A DNA stretch of 64,000 nt from Betaproteobacteria bacterium (GTDB taxonomy: Bacteria > Pseudomonadota > Gammaproteobacteria > Burkholderiales > Ga0077523): contig JADJPK010000015.1 of NCBI GenBank assembly GCA_016713305.1, positions 24,338-88,337 on the forward strand. The letters are read 5' to 3'. Shown piece after piece: positions 55,640 to 64,000 of this stretch. The position numbers and the translations under genes were made by a program. The notes beneath the pieces were generated by a model that did not search any database, was not told the origin of the DNA, and was given only the letters and a program-made list of their open reading frames with translations. The first letter of the stretch is position 1. Each line of letters starts with the position of its first letter.

Positions 55640-56884
55640 ATGAAACTCAAGGATTACCGGAACGACGAGGTCACGGGCGCCACCGCGGCCGCACTGGAGG
55701 CGTACGAGACTGCCTTGTCGGCCTTCCAGAGGTGGCGCTGTGGCGCCGACGTGCCACTGGAGCGCGCCATTGCGCTCGCACCCAGATTCGCGATGGCCCA
55801 CGTACTGGACGCCTACCGCTTCCTCACAAGCCGGGATCCCACGGTGGTGGCTCGGGCACGAACAGCACGGTCGGCACTCGTGGGCCTGGAGATGAACCGC
55901 CGGGAGCGATTGCACGCGGAAGCCATTCGGGCGGCAGTGGAAGACGACTACGAGGGCGCCAAGGTGCGGCTCGACGCACTGCTGGACGAGTTTCCGCGTG
56001 ACGTGCTCGCCTTGCAGGTCGGGCATGCATTCGACTACGCAACGGGGGACGAGGCACGAATGGCCGACCGGGTGGCCTCGGTGCTCCCGGCCTGGTCCGA
56101 CAGCACGCCGGGATACTCCGCGGTCCTCGCCATGTACGCATTCAGCCTCGTCGAGAGCGGCGACTACCGGGCAGCGGAGCGCATGGCCCGGTCCGCGCTG
56201 GCACGGGATCCGGACGACGCCCGGGCTCGCCACGCACTGGCACACGTACACGAGATGACAGGCCGGCACGGCGAAGGGATCGGCACGTTGCGGGAGAGCG
56301 TCGACTCCTGGTCCCGCGGCACCGTTGCGGCGACGCATTGCTGGTGGCACCTCGCACTGTTTCACCTGGCACTGGGCGACCGCCTCACGGCGCTTTCGAT
56401 TTACGACGCATCCATCCGCGCGCGTCGGTCGCTGGAGGTGGCGGATCTCATCGATGCCTCGGCGCTGCTCTGGCGCCTGGAACTCGAAGGCGCCGACATT
56501 GGCGGACGCTGGACGGAACTGGCGGCTGCCTGGGCTCCCCACATCGAAGACGGCTTCTGCAGCTTCAACGACATTCACGCCATGCTCGCCTTCGTCGGCG
56601 CTCGCGACGAAGCACGGGCCCGGACTCTGGAAAAGGAACTTGTCCGGCGCAGAGAACTGCCGACCCGCCATGGCGAGACCACCCGTCTCGTCGGCCTCGC
56701 AGCGTGCCGCGGCATCATGGCGCACGGTCGCGGCGACCACCGCGAGGCCGTCGATCTGCTCGGCCGGCTTCCGTTCTGCGTCCAGCGCATCGGCGGAAGC
56801 CACGCGCAGCGGGATGTCGTCTACCTCACGCTGATGCAGTCCCTGGACCACCTGCGGCGGCCGGCGATGAAAGTGGCAGCCTAG
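55640..56884 (+). CDS. TPR repeat protein
   Basis: A 414-residue helical-repeat protein without signal peptide. Repeated helical pairs of the TPR/SEL1 kind can be followed: ALEAYETALSAFQRWRCGAD, RAAERMARSALARDPDDARA, RHALAHVHEMTGRHGEGIGT and LALGDRLTALSIYDASIRAR. ATG 55640 follows AGGAGAGA. The stop codon overlaps the start of the inside-out REP-like repeat. Probably a scaffold for protein contacts; partner unknown, though the methyltransferase upstream is on the same strand. Confidence 0.78.
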   Translation: MKLKDYRNDEVTGATAAALEAYETALSAFQRWRCGADVPLERAIALAPRFAMAHVLDAYRFLTSRDPTVVARARTARSALVGLEMNRRERLHAEAIRAAVEDDYEGAKVRLDALLDEFPRDVLALQVGHAFDYATGDEARMADRVASVLPAWSDSTPGYSAVLAMYAFSLVESGDYRAAERMARSALARDPDDARARHALAHVHEMTGRHGEGIGTLRESVDSWSRGTVAATHCWWHLALFHLALGDRLTALSIYDASIRARRSLEVADLIDASALLWRLELEGADIGGRWTELAAAWAPHIEDGFCSFNDIHAMLAFVGARDEARARTLEKELVRRRELPTRHGETTRLVGLAACRGIMAHGRGDHREAVDLLGRLPFCVQRIGGSHAQRDVVYLTLMQSLDHLRRPAMKVAA

Positions 56885-56945
56885 GCAAAAGGCAAGACCT
56901 GACCCCGAATTACGTTTTTTTGGGGTCAGGTCTTGCCTTTTGCCT
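56883..56945. repeat. REP-like element, inside-out arrangement
   Basis: Arms AGGCAAAAGGCAAGACCTGA plus CCCC (56883-56906) and their inverse (56922-56945) around a 15-base centre. Relative to the 17345 element the two arms are in exchanged order, with the CAAAAGG ends outside. The arms are perfect 24-bp complements, so the sequence forms a very strong hairpin between two convergent genes and could act as a terminator. Confidence 0.9.
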
Positions 56946-56957
56946 GCCGGCCCGGCC

Positions 56958-57335
56958 TCAGCGGCAGGCCAGCGCCTTGAGCTGGGCGATCGCGCTGTCT
57001 GCGCCGATGCGGGTCCAGTCCTGGGGGGAATCGTCTTCGTAGGCGACCTTTCCGCTTCCCATGGCATCGACGAGAAGGGCCGCGTGCAGGACCCGCGACT
57101 CGTCTGCGTTGCAGCGAAACTCCATCTGCTGCTTTTGCGAGCGGTAGGCCATTTCCACGAGGCGGCGGGGCGCCCGGAAGTCGACGAGCGTCCACATGGT
57201 CGCCGTGTCGCCCTTGCGCTCGACCGTCGCCGGATCGCCGTAGGTGGTGGATGCGCCGTCCTCCGTGACGGGAGTCCATCCCGCGCTGGCGGGACCGGCC
57301 AGCAGCAGCAACGACAGGGCAAGGAGACGTTTCAT
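56958..57335 (-). CDS. Surface-adhesin E-like secreted protein
   Basis: A 125-residue exported protein: signal peptide MKRLLALSLLLLAGPASAGW, then the small beta-rich domain reading TTYGDPATVERKGDTATMWT, LVDFRAPRRLVEMAYRSQKQ and MEFRCNADESRVLHAAL. This resembles the surface-adhesin E group found in many betaproteobacteria; its role is not proven. The strong hairpin at 56883 lies directly after its stop. Confidence 0.8.
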   Translation of the reverse strand: MKRLLALSLLLLAGPASAGWTPVTEDGASTTYGDPATVERKGDTATMWTLVDFRAPRRLVEMAYRSQKQQMEFRCNADESRVLHAALLVDAMGSGKVAYEDDSPQDWTRIGADSAIAQLKALACR

Positions 57336-57669
57336 GGGACCTCCGTGAAAAGCCGCAGTCTACTTGAGACACACCCCCAGCCGCCGCGGCGGGCCAGGCC
57401 GGAATGCATCGGGTCTCGCCCGTGGATTGCGCCTTTGTGCCGTCATGCTCCGGGCGCGGGACTCTGTCCCGGGCTGTCGGGATCCGCTCCACCGTTCGCA
57501 GCCGCACCAGCGGAACAGGCGTGCCGCGCTTTCCGGCTCATGGAACGCTCGGCGCTGCGCTACGATGGCGCCACCATGGTGAAGCGCGCCGTGGCGTTCG
57601 CCATCTCAGGCTGCCGGGACAGCGCATGGCACCTTTCCTCATTTTCAAAGGCAGCGAGGACCAGGATCG
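57336..57669. other. Gap with no gene seen
   Basis: About 330 bases between divergent genes. No credible frame. Promoters of both genes are expected here. Confidence 0.5.
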
Positions 57670-59298
57670 ATGAACCGAATGAACGGCGGCGACGCCATCG
57701 TGCAGTCCCTGATCGCGCACGGCACCGACACGATCTTCGGCCTGCCCGGCGTGCAGACCTACCATCTCTTCGATGCCATCCAGCGGGCCGGCGAACGGCT
57801 GCGGCTCATCTGCCCGCGGCACGAGCAGACCACGGCCTACATGGCGTTCGGCTACGCCAAGTCCACGGGCAAGGTGGGCGTCTACTCGGTGGTTCCTGGC
57901 CCCGGAGTGCTGAATGCGGGTGCCGCGCTCTGCTCCGCCTACGGGGCCAGCACGCCCATTCTCTGTGTCACCGGCCAGGTCCCCAGCGAATTCATCGGCT
58001 CGGGGAAGATGCACCTGCACGAACTGCCCGACCAGCTCGCCACGATGAAGCTGCTCACGAAGTGGGCAGCCCGCATCGAGCACCCCACCGAAGCACCGGC
58101 GCTCGTGGCCGAAGCCTTCCGGCAGATGCGCACGGGCCGGCCGCGTCCGGCGTCGCTGGAGATGCCGTGGAACATGTTCGGAGTCGAGGCCCCCGTCGAA
58201 GCAGTCCTGCCGTACTCGTGCGAACCGCCGGAGATCGACCCCGACGCCATCGCTCGCGCGTGCGAATTGCTCGCCGGAGCCGCCCATCCGATGATCATGG
58301 TGGGCGGTGGCGCACTGCACGCCGGAAACGCCGTGAAGGAACTCGCCGAGGTTCTTCAGGCGCCGATGGTGTCCTTCCGCGGCGGCAAGGGTGTCGTGAG
58401 CGACGAGCATCCGTTGATGCTCAACTGCGCGGCCGGGTATCGCCGCTGGGAGCAGACCGACGTGGTCATCGGGATCGGGTCCCGCATGGAGCTCGCGTGG
58501 TTCCGCTGGCCGAAGGCGGCAACGCCGCGCAAGACCATCCTTATCGACATCGATCCGACCCAGACGGCCCGGCTTTCCCCTGACGTGACGATCCTCGGCG
58601 ACGCCGCGGACGGCGCCGGACAAGTCGCCGCCGCACTACGCCGCGCAGGCGTTTCGCGGCCCTCTCGCACAGACGAGTTCGTCGACCTCAAGGCCGCCGT
58701 CACCCGTGACACGCAGAAGATCCAGCCGCACATCGAATACCTCGCCGCCATTCGCGACGTGCTGCCTCGCGACGGCTTCTTCGTCGAGGAGATCTGCCAG
58801 GCCGGCTTTGCCTCCTATTACGGCTTTCCCGTCTACGAGCCGCGCACGTTCGTCACGTGCGGACCGCAAGGCACCCTGGGCTTCGGTTTTCCGACGGCGC
58901 TTGGGGTGAAGGCCGCTCATCCGGACAAGGCCGTGGTTTCGATCACAGGCGACGGCGGCTTCCAGTTCGGACTGCAGGATCTCGCGACAGCCGCCACCTA
59001 CCACCTCGACGTCGCCATCGTGCTCTTCAACAACGCTGCGTACGGCAATGTGTGGCGCGACCAGAAGCGGCTGTTCGACGGCCGGCTGATCGCCTCGGAA
59101 TTGACCAACCCCGACTTCGTGAAGCTCGCGGAGAGCTATGGTGTGCCAGGTGAAAGAGTATCGACACCCGCGGGCCTGCGCACCGCACTGGAAAGATCGC
59201 TGGGCCGCGGCACGCCCTCGCTCATCGAGGTCACGGTCGACCGGACCGCCGAGGTCTCTCCCTGGGAGTTCCTCATGCCCGCCCCCTACAAAGTCTGA
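57670..59298 (+). CDS. Thiamine diphosphate-dependent enzyme, acetolactate synthase-like
   Basis: A 542-residue ThDP enzyme of the acetolactate synthase/benzoylformate decarboxylase superfamily. The catalytic Glu is E52 in RLICPRHEQTTAYMAFGYAK. The ThDP-binding motif starts ITGDGGFQFGLQDLATAATY and ends at LFNN, with about 26 residues between GDG and NN. The middle domain has HPMIMVGGGALHAGNAVKEL. It does not carry an obvious FAD or ilvB-specific pattern, so it is not assigned to branched-chain amino acid synthesis. An enoyl-CoA hydratase follows after 25 bases and a CoA-transferase lies further on, suggesting an acyl-CoA pathway. Confidence 0.9.
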   Translation: MNRMNGGDAIVQSLIAHGTDTIFGLPGVQTYHLFDAIQRAGERLRLICPRHEQTTAYMAFGYAKSTGKVGVYSVVPGPGVLNAGAALCSAYGASTPILCVTGQVPSEFIGSGKMHLHELPDQLATMKLLTKWAARIEHPTEAPALVAEAFRQMRTGRPRPASLEMPWNMFGVEAPVEAVLPYSCEPPEIDPDAIARACELLAGAAHPMIMVGGGALHAGNAVKELAEVLQAPMVSFRGGKGVVSDEHPLMLNCAAGYRRWEQTDVVIGIGSRMELAWFRWPKAATPRKTILIDIDPTQTARLSPDVTILGDAADGAGQVAAALRRAGVSRPSRTDEFVDLKAAVTRDTQKIQPHIEYLAAIRDVLPRDGFFVEEICQAGFASYYGFPVYEPRTFVTCGPQGTLGFGFPTALGVKAAHPDKAVVSITGDGGFQFGLQDLATAATYHLDVAIVLFNNAAYGNVWRDQKRLFDGRLIASELTNPDFVKLAESYGVPGERVSTPAGLRTALERSLGRGTPSLIEVTVDRTAEVSPWEFLMPAPYKV

Positions 59299-59323
59299 AT
59301 CGTCTCACCCACAGGACCACGCC

Positions 59324-60091
59324 ATGACCGACCTCATCCGCACCGAAACCGCGAACCGCATCTGCCGCATCGAGATGGCCCGCACGGACAAGAAGAACGC
59401 GCTCACTGCCGAGATGTACCAGGCACTGGCCGATGCCCTTCGCGCCGTCGAGAAGGACCCCGCGGTGCGCGCCGTGCTCGTTCACGGCACTTCGACATGT
59501 TTCTCCGCGGGCAACGATCTGAGCGACTTCCTCCGAACCCTCCGCACGACGATTCGTCGTCGGTGTGGCAGTTCCTCCAGGCGATCTCGACTCACCCCAA
59601 ACCGATCGTGGCCGCAGTCGGAGGTCCCGCCGTGGGGATCGGCACCACCATGCTTCTCCACTGCGATCTCGTCTATGCCACGGCGTCCACCCGGTTCCAG
59701 CTTCCGTTCACGTCGCTGGGCGTCGTGCCCGAGGCCGCATCCAGCCTGCTGCTGCCGCTCACCGCGGGTTACCATCGCGCGGCCGAGTTGCTGTTGCTGG
59801 CGAAGCCGTTCAACGCCGAGAAGGCGCTCGCGGCGGGCATCGTGACCGAGATCGTGCCCGGAAGCGGACCTGCTGGAATACGCCATGGACGCCGCGAAAG
59901 CGCTGGCCGCCCTCCCGCCCGAGTCGGTGCGTCTCACGAAGGCCTTCATGAAACGCAAGTGGTCTGCCGCCGTCGCCGAGCGCATGAGCGACGAAAGCCG
60001 GGAGTTCCGCCAGCGCCTCCTGTCCCCGAAGCGAAGGAAGCGTTCTCCGCCTTCCTCGGAGAAGCGGCCGGCGGACTTCTCGAAGTTCTGA
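59324..60091 (+). pseudogene. Enoyl-CoA hydratase/isomerase family protein, frameshifted
   Basis: A crotonase-fold enzyme of about 255 residues once frames are joined. Segments are IEMARTDKKNALTAEMYQAL and VHGTSTCFSAGNDLSDF in the first frame. After a break near 59545, VAAVGGPAVGIGTTMLLHCD and PFTSLGVVPEAASSLLLPLT. After one near 59870, YAMDAAKALAALPPESVRLT. Near 60030-60055 two compensating shifts restore EKRPADFSKF at the end. Oxyanion-hole segments (SAGNDL and GGPAVGIG) are intact. Several single-base breaks in conserved sequence suggest sequence errors. It would act on a CoA thioester and is 25 bases after the ThDP enzyme. Confidence 0.8.
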
Positions 60092-62557
60092 TCAGCCTCG
60101 GGCGGCGCAGACCCCTTCGCCTTCCGGACACGCCACGCCAGACCCGCGACGCCTGCCCCCAGCAGCGCCCAGGTGGACGGTTCCGGTACCGGCACGGCGT
60201 CGTTGAGTGCCGTGAATTCTCCGGAAGCGGCATCGACCTGGAACTCGAACCCGGCTCCCACGCCCTGATAGGTGAAAGAGGTGCCGGACAGCGGCGCGAC
60301 CGCGTTCGGCGCCGCAAGAAAGTCGAAACGGTCGCCTGCGTGTGGCCTAAATCCTTCCAGGAAGACGAACCGGACCGTCGCGCCGTTCAGATCGACATCA
60401 CCGCTGACATCCAGAACATCGTGTTCGCCCGCTCCGAGACCCGCGACCTCGATCACGATGGTCCCCGTGGAAACGAGCGATCCGACGATGGTCATCACGC
60501 CGGGCGAGTTCCCCGGAGTGATCACGCCGTTCGATTCCACGGCCGCTTCGATGATCCCGTCGCCGCTCAGGATGCCGGCCTCGCCGATCCGCAGGAGATC
60601 CGCCACCACGCGGCCGCCGTTGCGGACAGATACCACCCCCGATCCCCCCGCCCCCGTCTTGTCCTGTCCCATGCCGATGCCCAGGAAGATGCCGGCATCG
60701 GCCACACTGTTCTCGCCGTCCACCACCATCGTGCCCGTGGCGCCGGCGACCGGCGCCACGTACAGGCCGCTGATATCCTGGGGCGAAGCGGGATCCAGAG
60801 GAGGCGCGATGTCCACCCGTCCTCCCTGCGTCACGTTGAGCGTCCCGTGCCCTCCCGGGTGCAGGCCTACCATGATGTGAGTCGAACTGTCGCCCGCCAG
60901 AACGATCTTCCCGCCGGTTGTCACCGTCACCACGCCGGTCCCGCCCTGCTCGGCGGCGTCCTGTGTATCTGAACCGCCGATGGCCATGCCTCCGTAGAGC
61001 ACGTCGGCCGTGGGCTTCATGTCCAGCAGCGCCTTGTCCTGCACGATCAACGTTCCGGTGCCGGCGTATCCAACCACGAGGAAGGCGCCATACCCGAACG
61101 CGTCGCCGCCCAGAGCCAGGGCGCTGCCCTCGCCCTGAAGGCTAAGGGTCCCCACGCTGCCCGCGTCGCGTCCGATGAAGCCACTGGGCGCGGAAATGCG
61201 TCCCCCGGCCTCCACCGTCACCAGACCGGTGCTTCCTTGTGTGTGCCCGACCACGAAATTGCCGTGCGCGGAAAGAATCGCAACCTCGGATCCGGCCCCG
61301 AGACGAGCATCGTTCCGTGACCCGCCGGAATGCCTGCCTGAGCCTGGGCTCCGTTGCCGCCGATCGAGAACGCGCCGAACGCCTTGGGGCTCGAATCGGT
61401 CACCTCGATTCGTCCCCCCCAACACCGACAGTTGTCCCTGCCCCGTCAATCCCACGGTGAAGCCGGCGGGCGACACCGTCGGTGCATTGCCCATGATCTC
61501 CACGAGCGACCCCGATCCGGATACCAGCATGGTTCCGTTGCCTCCCGCCGCGGTGTGCAGCCCGCCCAGCACGAAGCCTCCCGGTGCTCCGTCGCCCCGC
61601 GCGTCGATCCGGACGTGACCGCCTCCTGTCACCTCCACCGAACCGGTCGAGCCCGCCCGCCAGCCGACGATGAACCCGGCGCCACCATCCACGGCATTGC
61701 CTCCCGCCAGCGAAACGAAGGAACCGGCCCCGTCCACGACCAGGCTGCCCTGACTCCCCGCGTCGACGCCCATGTGCAGAAAGGTCGCATCGAAACGCCC
61801 CCCTTCCTTGACGTTGACCGTGCCGGTGCCACGCCCCCCCACATCCACGAACGCCACCAACCCCCGCGCGGGCTGCTGCACGGTCCAGCGCGACCCCGTG
61901 CCGATGACATCGACGATTCCCGTGGATTGCGACTGCCCGGTGTACGAGTCGTCGCCCGCCATCCGCGAGGCCGCGATGACCGTCCCGGTGGTGGTCGCGG
62001 TGGCGCCATCGAGGATCTTTAAGTGTCCGAACGTCGCGGTCCCGGCCGTGCCGAACCCGGGCGAGACGCCCCCGTTTGCAACGAAGAAGACGGCATTGCC
62101 CAGTTCGTCGCCCGCCGTGAACTCCGAACCCGCTCCTGTCACCGTGAGCACGCCGCTGGAGCCACCGCCGTTGGCGATCTCGGTGGAGTTGCATCCGGTG
62201 CAGAAAGGACTCTCGCCACCGCGGGAGTGCACCTTGGCGCCCGCACCGACGGTCAGCGACCCCGACGATTGGGCCCCCACTTGCACGATGTTGGCCACGT
62301 CCACGACGGCTCCGGCGCCCGACACCGTCATCGATCCGACCCCGGTGCGCGCCGGATCGCCGCCGATGGCGATATGGACGAAGCTGTCCGGCCCCGGGGC
62401 GGTCACGGTCGCCGAACCGGCCGTCGAGCCGGCGATGAACAGATTGCCGTCCTGCAAGGCAGCGTCGCCGCTCAGGACCGTTACCGCGTCGGCAGAAAGA
62501 CAGTGGAGGGAAAAGCGCAAGCAGGACGACTCGCGCCATCGCAGAATGCGATCGCAT
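60092..62557 (-). pseudogene. Long T5SS/PEP-CTERM-repeat surface protein, frameshifted
   Basis: An exported protein of about 820 residues with many copies of a glycine-rich repeat seen in both autotransporters and PEP-CTERM proteins: GVGSMTVSGAGAVVDVANIV, SSGSLTVGAGAKVHSRGGES, QGSLVVDGAGSFVSLAGGNA, GTLIVQDKALLDMKP. They should form a beta-helix. The sorting tail is PVPEPSTWALLGAGVAGLAW then RVRK. ATG 62557 follows GAGGAGA and starts the signal peptide MARVVLLALF. Breaks lie at about 62510 (TTTTCCC), 61415 (seven C), 61300 (CCCC) and 60110 (GGGG). With the last corrected, the stop falls at 60092, exactly next to the convergent hydratase stop. Confidence 0.82.
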
Positions 62558-62895
62558 GGTCACGTCTCCTCTGCACCGTCGACCCCTGGAATTTTGGGAA
62601 GAAGGCCGCGGCGAAAGTGTGCGGTGACCTGGCTGCGCGATACGGGAAACGCTAGAACCGGAACGGCGCGTTGTCAAGGAACGACACTGGACGCGGCCGT
62701 GATGCCGGAGGTCGAGGGCAGTGCAACAACGCCATCGTCGTCACGAGTTCTACAGGTCGCAGACGCGCTGCCGCCCCATGGGTCCGGCTGATGACTGACG
62801 CAGTGCAGTATCCGCCGAGGTAGAACTTCATTCTCCGGTGCTGGCATCCGTTCACGGATGCGGTCTAATCGCGGCTTACCGAACCGGACGCTTCC
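62558..62895. other. Gap with no gene seen
   Basis: Divergent intergenic region of about 340 bases. No gene is supported; promoters of the repeat protein and the CoA-transferase are expected. Confidence 0.5.
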
Positions 62896-64000
62896 ATGAC
62901 TCCCTCCTCCACATCCCGCCACGACTGCCCGCTCGAGGGCGTCACCGTTCTCGACTTCACGCGCGTGCTGTCCGGTCCCTATTGCACGCGGTTGCTGGCC
63001 GATCTGGGCGCGGACGTCATCAAGATCGAGCGGCCCGGCGAAGGGGGACGAGATCCGCCACACCGTCCTGCAACTTTGGATCCCGGACGGACGGACGGGT
63101 CAGAGCACCACTACGTTCGGCCAACGCGGGCAGCGCAGCATCGCGCTTCGACCTCGCTCGTCCCGACTCGCGCGCCGTGATTCTCGATCTGGTGCAGCGT
63201 TCGGATGTCGTGGTGGAGAACTTCTCGCCGGGCGTGATGGCGCGATACGGTATCGACGCGGCGGCGCTGCACGCGATCAAGCCATCGCTCATCTATTGTT
63301 CGATCTCCGGATTCGGGCAGACCGGCCCGCTGCGTTCCATGCAGGCCTACGCGCATCTCATCAACGCCATTTCCGGAATGATGGACCTCGACCGCTGCGG
63401 CGATCCGCATCCGCGGGTGTCGTACCTGCAGGCCGCGGATGGTGCTCGCCGGCGCGCATGCGTTCGGGCGATCTGCGCCGCCCTGTTCCGCGCGGCCCGC
63501 ACGGGCGAAGGGTGAGTTCATCGATGTGTCGATGCTCGAATGCCTGATCGCGGCGGACGACATCACCTACGGCGCCCTGTTGAACGGTGGTCCGGTGGAA
63601 CGCGTGCCGCGCCGCGGCATGATCGTCCACGAGTTCCCGGACAGGAACATTGCCATGCAGACAGTCGGCGCTCCCCATCTGTGGTCCAGGCTCACCGCCG
63701 CGATGGAGCGAGCCGATCTGGAGACGGACGAACGCTTCGCCACGGCTGCCGCTCGGCGTGCGCACTGGCCGGCACTCATGGCGGAGATCCGGACGTGGCT
63801 CGAGGGCTTCGACAGCGCCGAATCCGCCGTAGGCGCGCTCACCGGTGCGCGCATTCCCGCCGTGCCCATGCTGTCGCCCGAAGAGGTGGTGAACCACCCG
63901 CATCTCCTTGCGCAGCGCCATGCGTTTCCGGAGGTGGATCATCCGGTGCACGCAAGGTCAAGGTCACGGCCACGCCATTTCACCTCGATGGCCAGCCCGT
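62896..64000 (+). pseudogene. Family III CoA-transferase (CaiB/BaiF), frameshifted and cut by the window edge
   Basis: The start MTPSSTSRHDCPLEGVTVLD continues FTRVLSGPYCTRLLADLGAD and VIKIERPGEG, the hallmark opening of family III CoA-transferases. Further parts are in other frames: DSRAVILDLVQRSDVVVENF, SPGVMARYGIDAAALHAIKP, SLIYCSISGFGQTGP, AYAHLINAISGMMDLDRCGD, then EFIDVSMLECLIAADDITYG and GARIPAVPMLSPEEVVNHPH. Breaks are near 63047 (a run of five G), 63150, 63440, 63510 and 63955. It continues past base 64000. The enzyme would exchange CoA between organic acids. With the ThDP enzyme and hydratase it may form one acid-degradation cluster. Confidence 0.82.

Noticed and set aside
54944..57322. 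Minus-strand open frame of 792 codons
   Set aside because: It is antisense to the methyltransferase and TPR genes, both with clear family motifs and ribosome-binding sites.
59482..60091. C-terminal 200 residues of the PEP-CTERM repeat protein antisense to the hydratase
   Set aside because: A PEP-CTERM tail should end the protein; the extra part arises from a probable indel near 60110.

Overview
The window is GC-rich and gene-dense, and reads as part of the chromosome of a betaproteobacterium. The clearest sign is ten genes or gene remnants ending in a PEP-CTERM sorting tail (VPEP motif, hydrophobic helix, short Arg/Lys tail), typical of exosortase-bearing Rhodocyclales, Burkholderiales and Nitrosomonadales. 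No exosortase gene, rRNA, tRNA, CRISPR array or replication origin was seen. The species cannot be named from the sequence.

Layout. 0-6.9 kb: the end of a sensor kinase with its LuxR-type regulator, a secreted Cys-pair repeat protein with a glycine-zipper lipoprotein, a MAPEG/HxlR divergent pair, a DUF1877 protein and a broken PEP-CTERM phosphodiesterase. 7-15.7 kb: a frameshifted SPFH membrane protein, a chemoreceptor, a TylF-type methyltransferase, a DUF4259 protein, a cytochrome P460-like protein and a broken PEP-CTERM gene. 15.9-31.7 kb: a surface protein with three phage-tail-collar modules, a FIST protein plus hybrid kinase pair resembling the NosP/NahK nitric-oxide system, a gamma-glutamyltransferase-like enzyme, three more PEP-CTERM genes, and a cytochrome P450 divergent from an AraC-type regulator. 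32-40.9 kb: ilvD, a large STAND ATPase regulator with a C-terminal SARP-type DNA-binding domain, and secreted or membrane proteins. 41-45.4 kb: an accessory island with an orphan asparagine-synthetase-like enzyme, a PEP-CTERM remnant and a complete IS481-family element. 45.4-57.3 kb: arfB, a YchJ-like protein, an outer-membrane lipoprotein, an MFS transporter/hydrolase operon, a phytase-like PEP-CTERM protein, and an SDR, AraC regulator, methyltransferase and TPR protein. 57.6-64 kb: a ThDP enzyme, an enoyl-CoA hydratase, a very repetitive PEP-CTERM protein and a CoA-transferase running off the end.

Two features cross the whole window. First, a short inverted-repeat family built on a GGGGTCAGG...TTTTGCC arm occurs at five places: two full palindromes in opposite orientation with the same spacer, one inside-out palindrome, and two single arms, one of which encodes the last residues of the P450. 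Second, many otherwise well-conserved genes carry single-base frameshifts, often at runs of one base (SPFH, phosphodiesterase, P460, a membrane protein, enoyl-CoA hydratase, PEP-CTERM repeat protein, CoA-transferase). They become dense after 59.5 kb. Sequencing indels are the simplest explanation, but two PEP-CTERM genes also carry nonsense codons and look like true pseudogenes.

Functionally the window is dominated by the cell surface (PEP-CTERM proteins, lipoproteins) and by signalling (two-component systems, MCP, NosP/NahK-like pair, STAND/SARP, two AraC regulators), with scattered metabolic genes, of which ilvD is the only clear housekeeping enzyme and arfB a ribosome-rescue factor.
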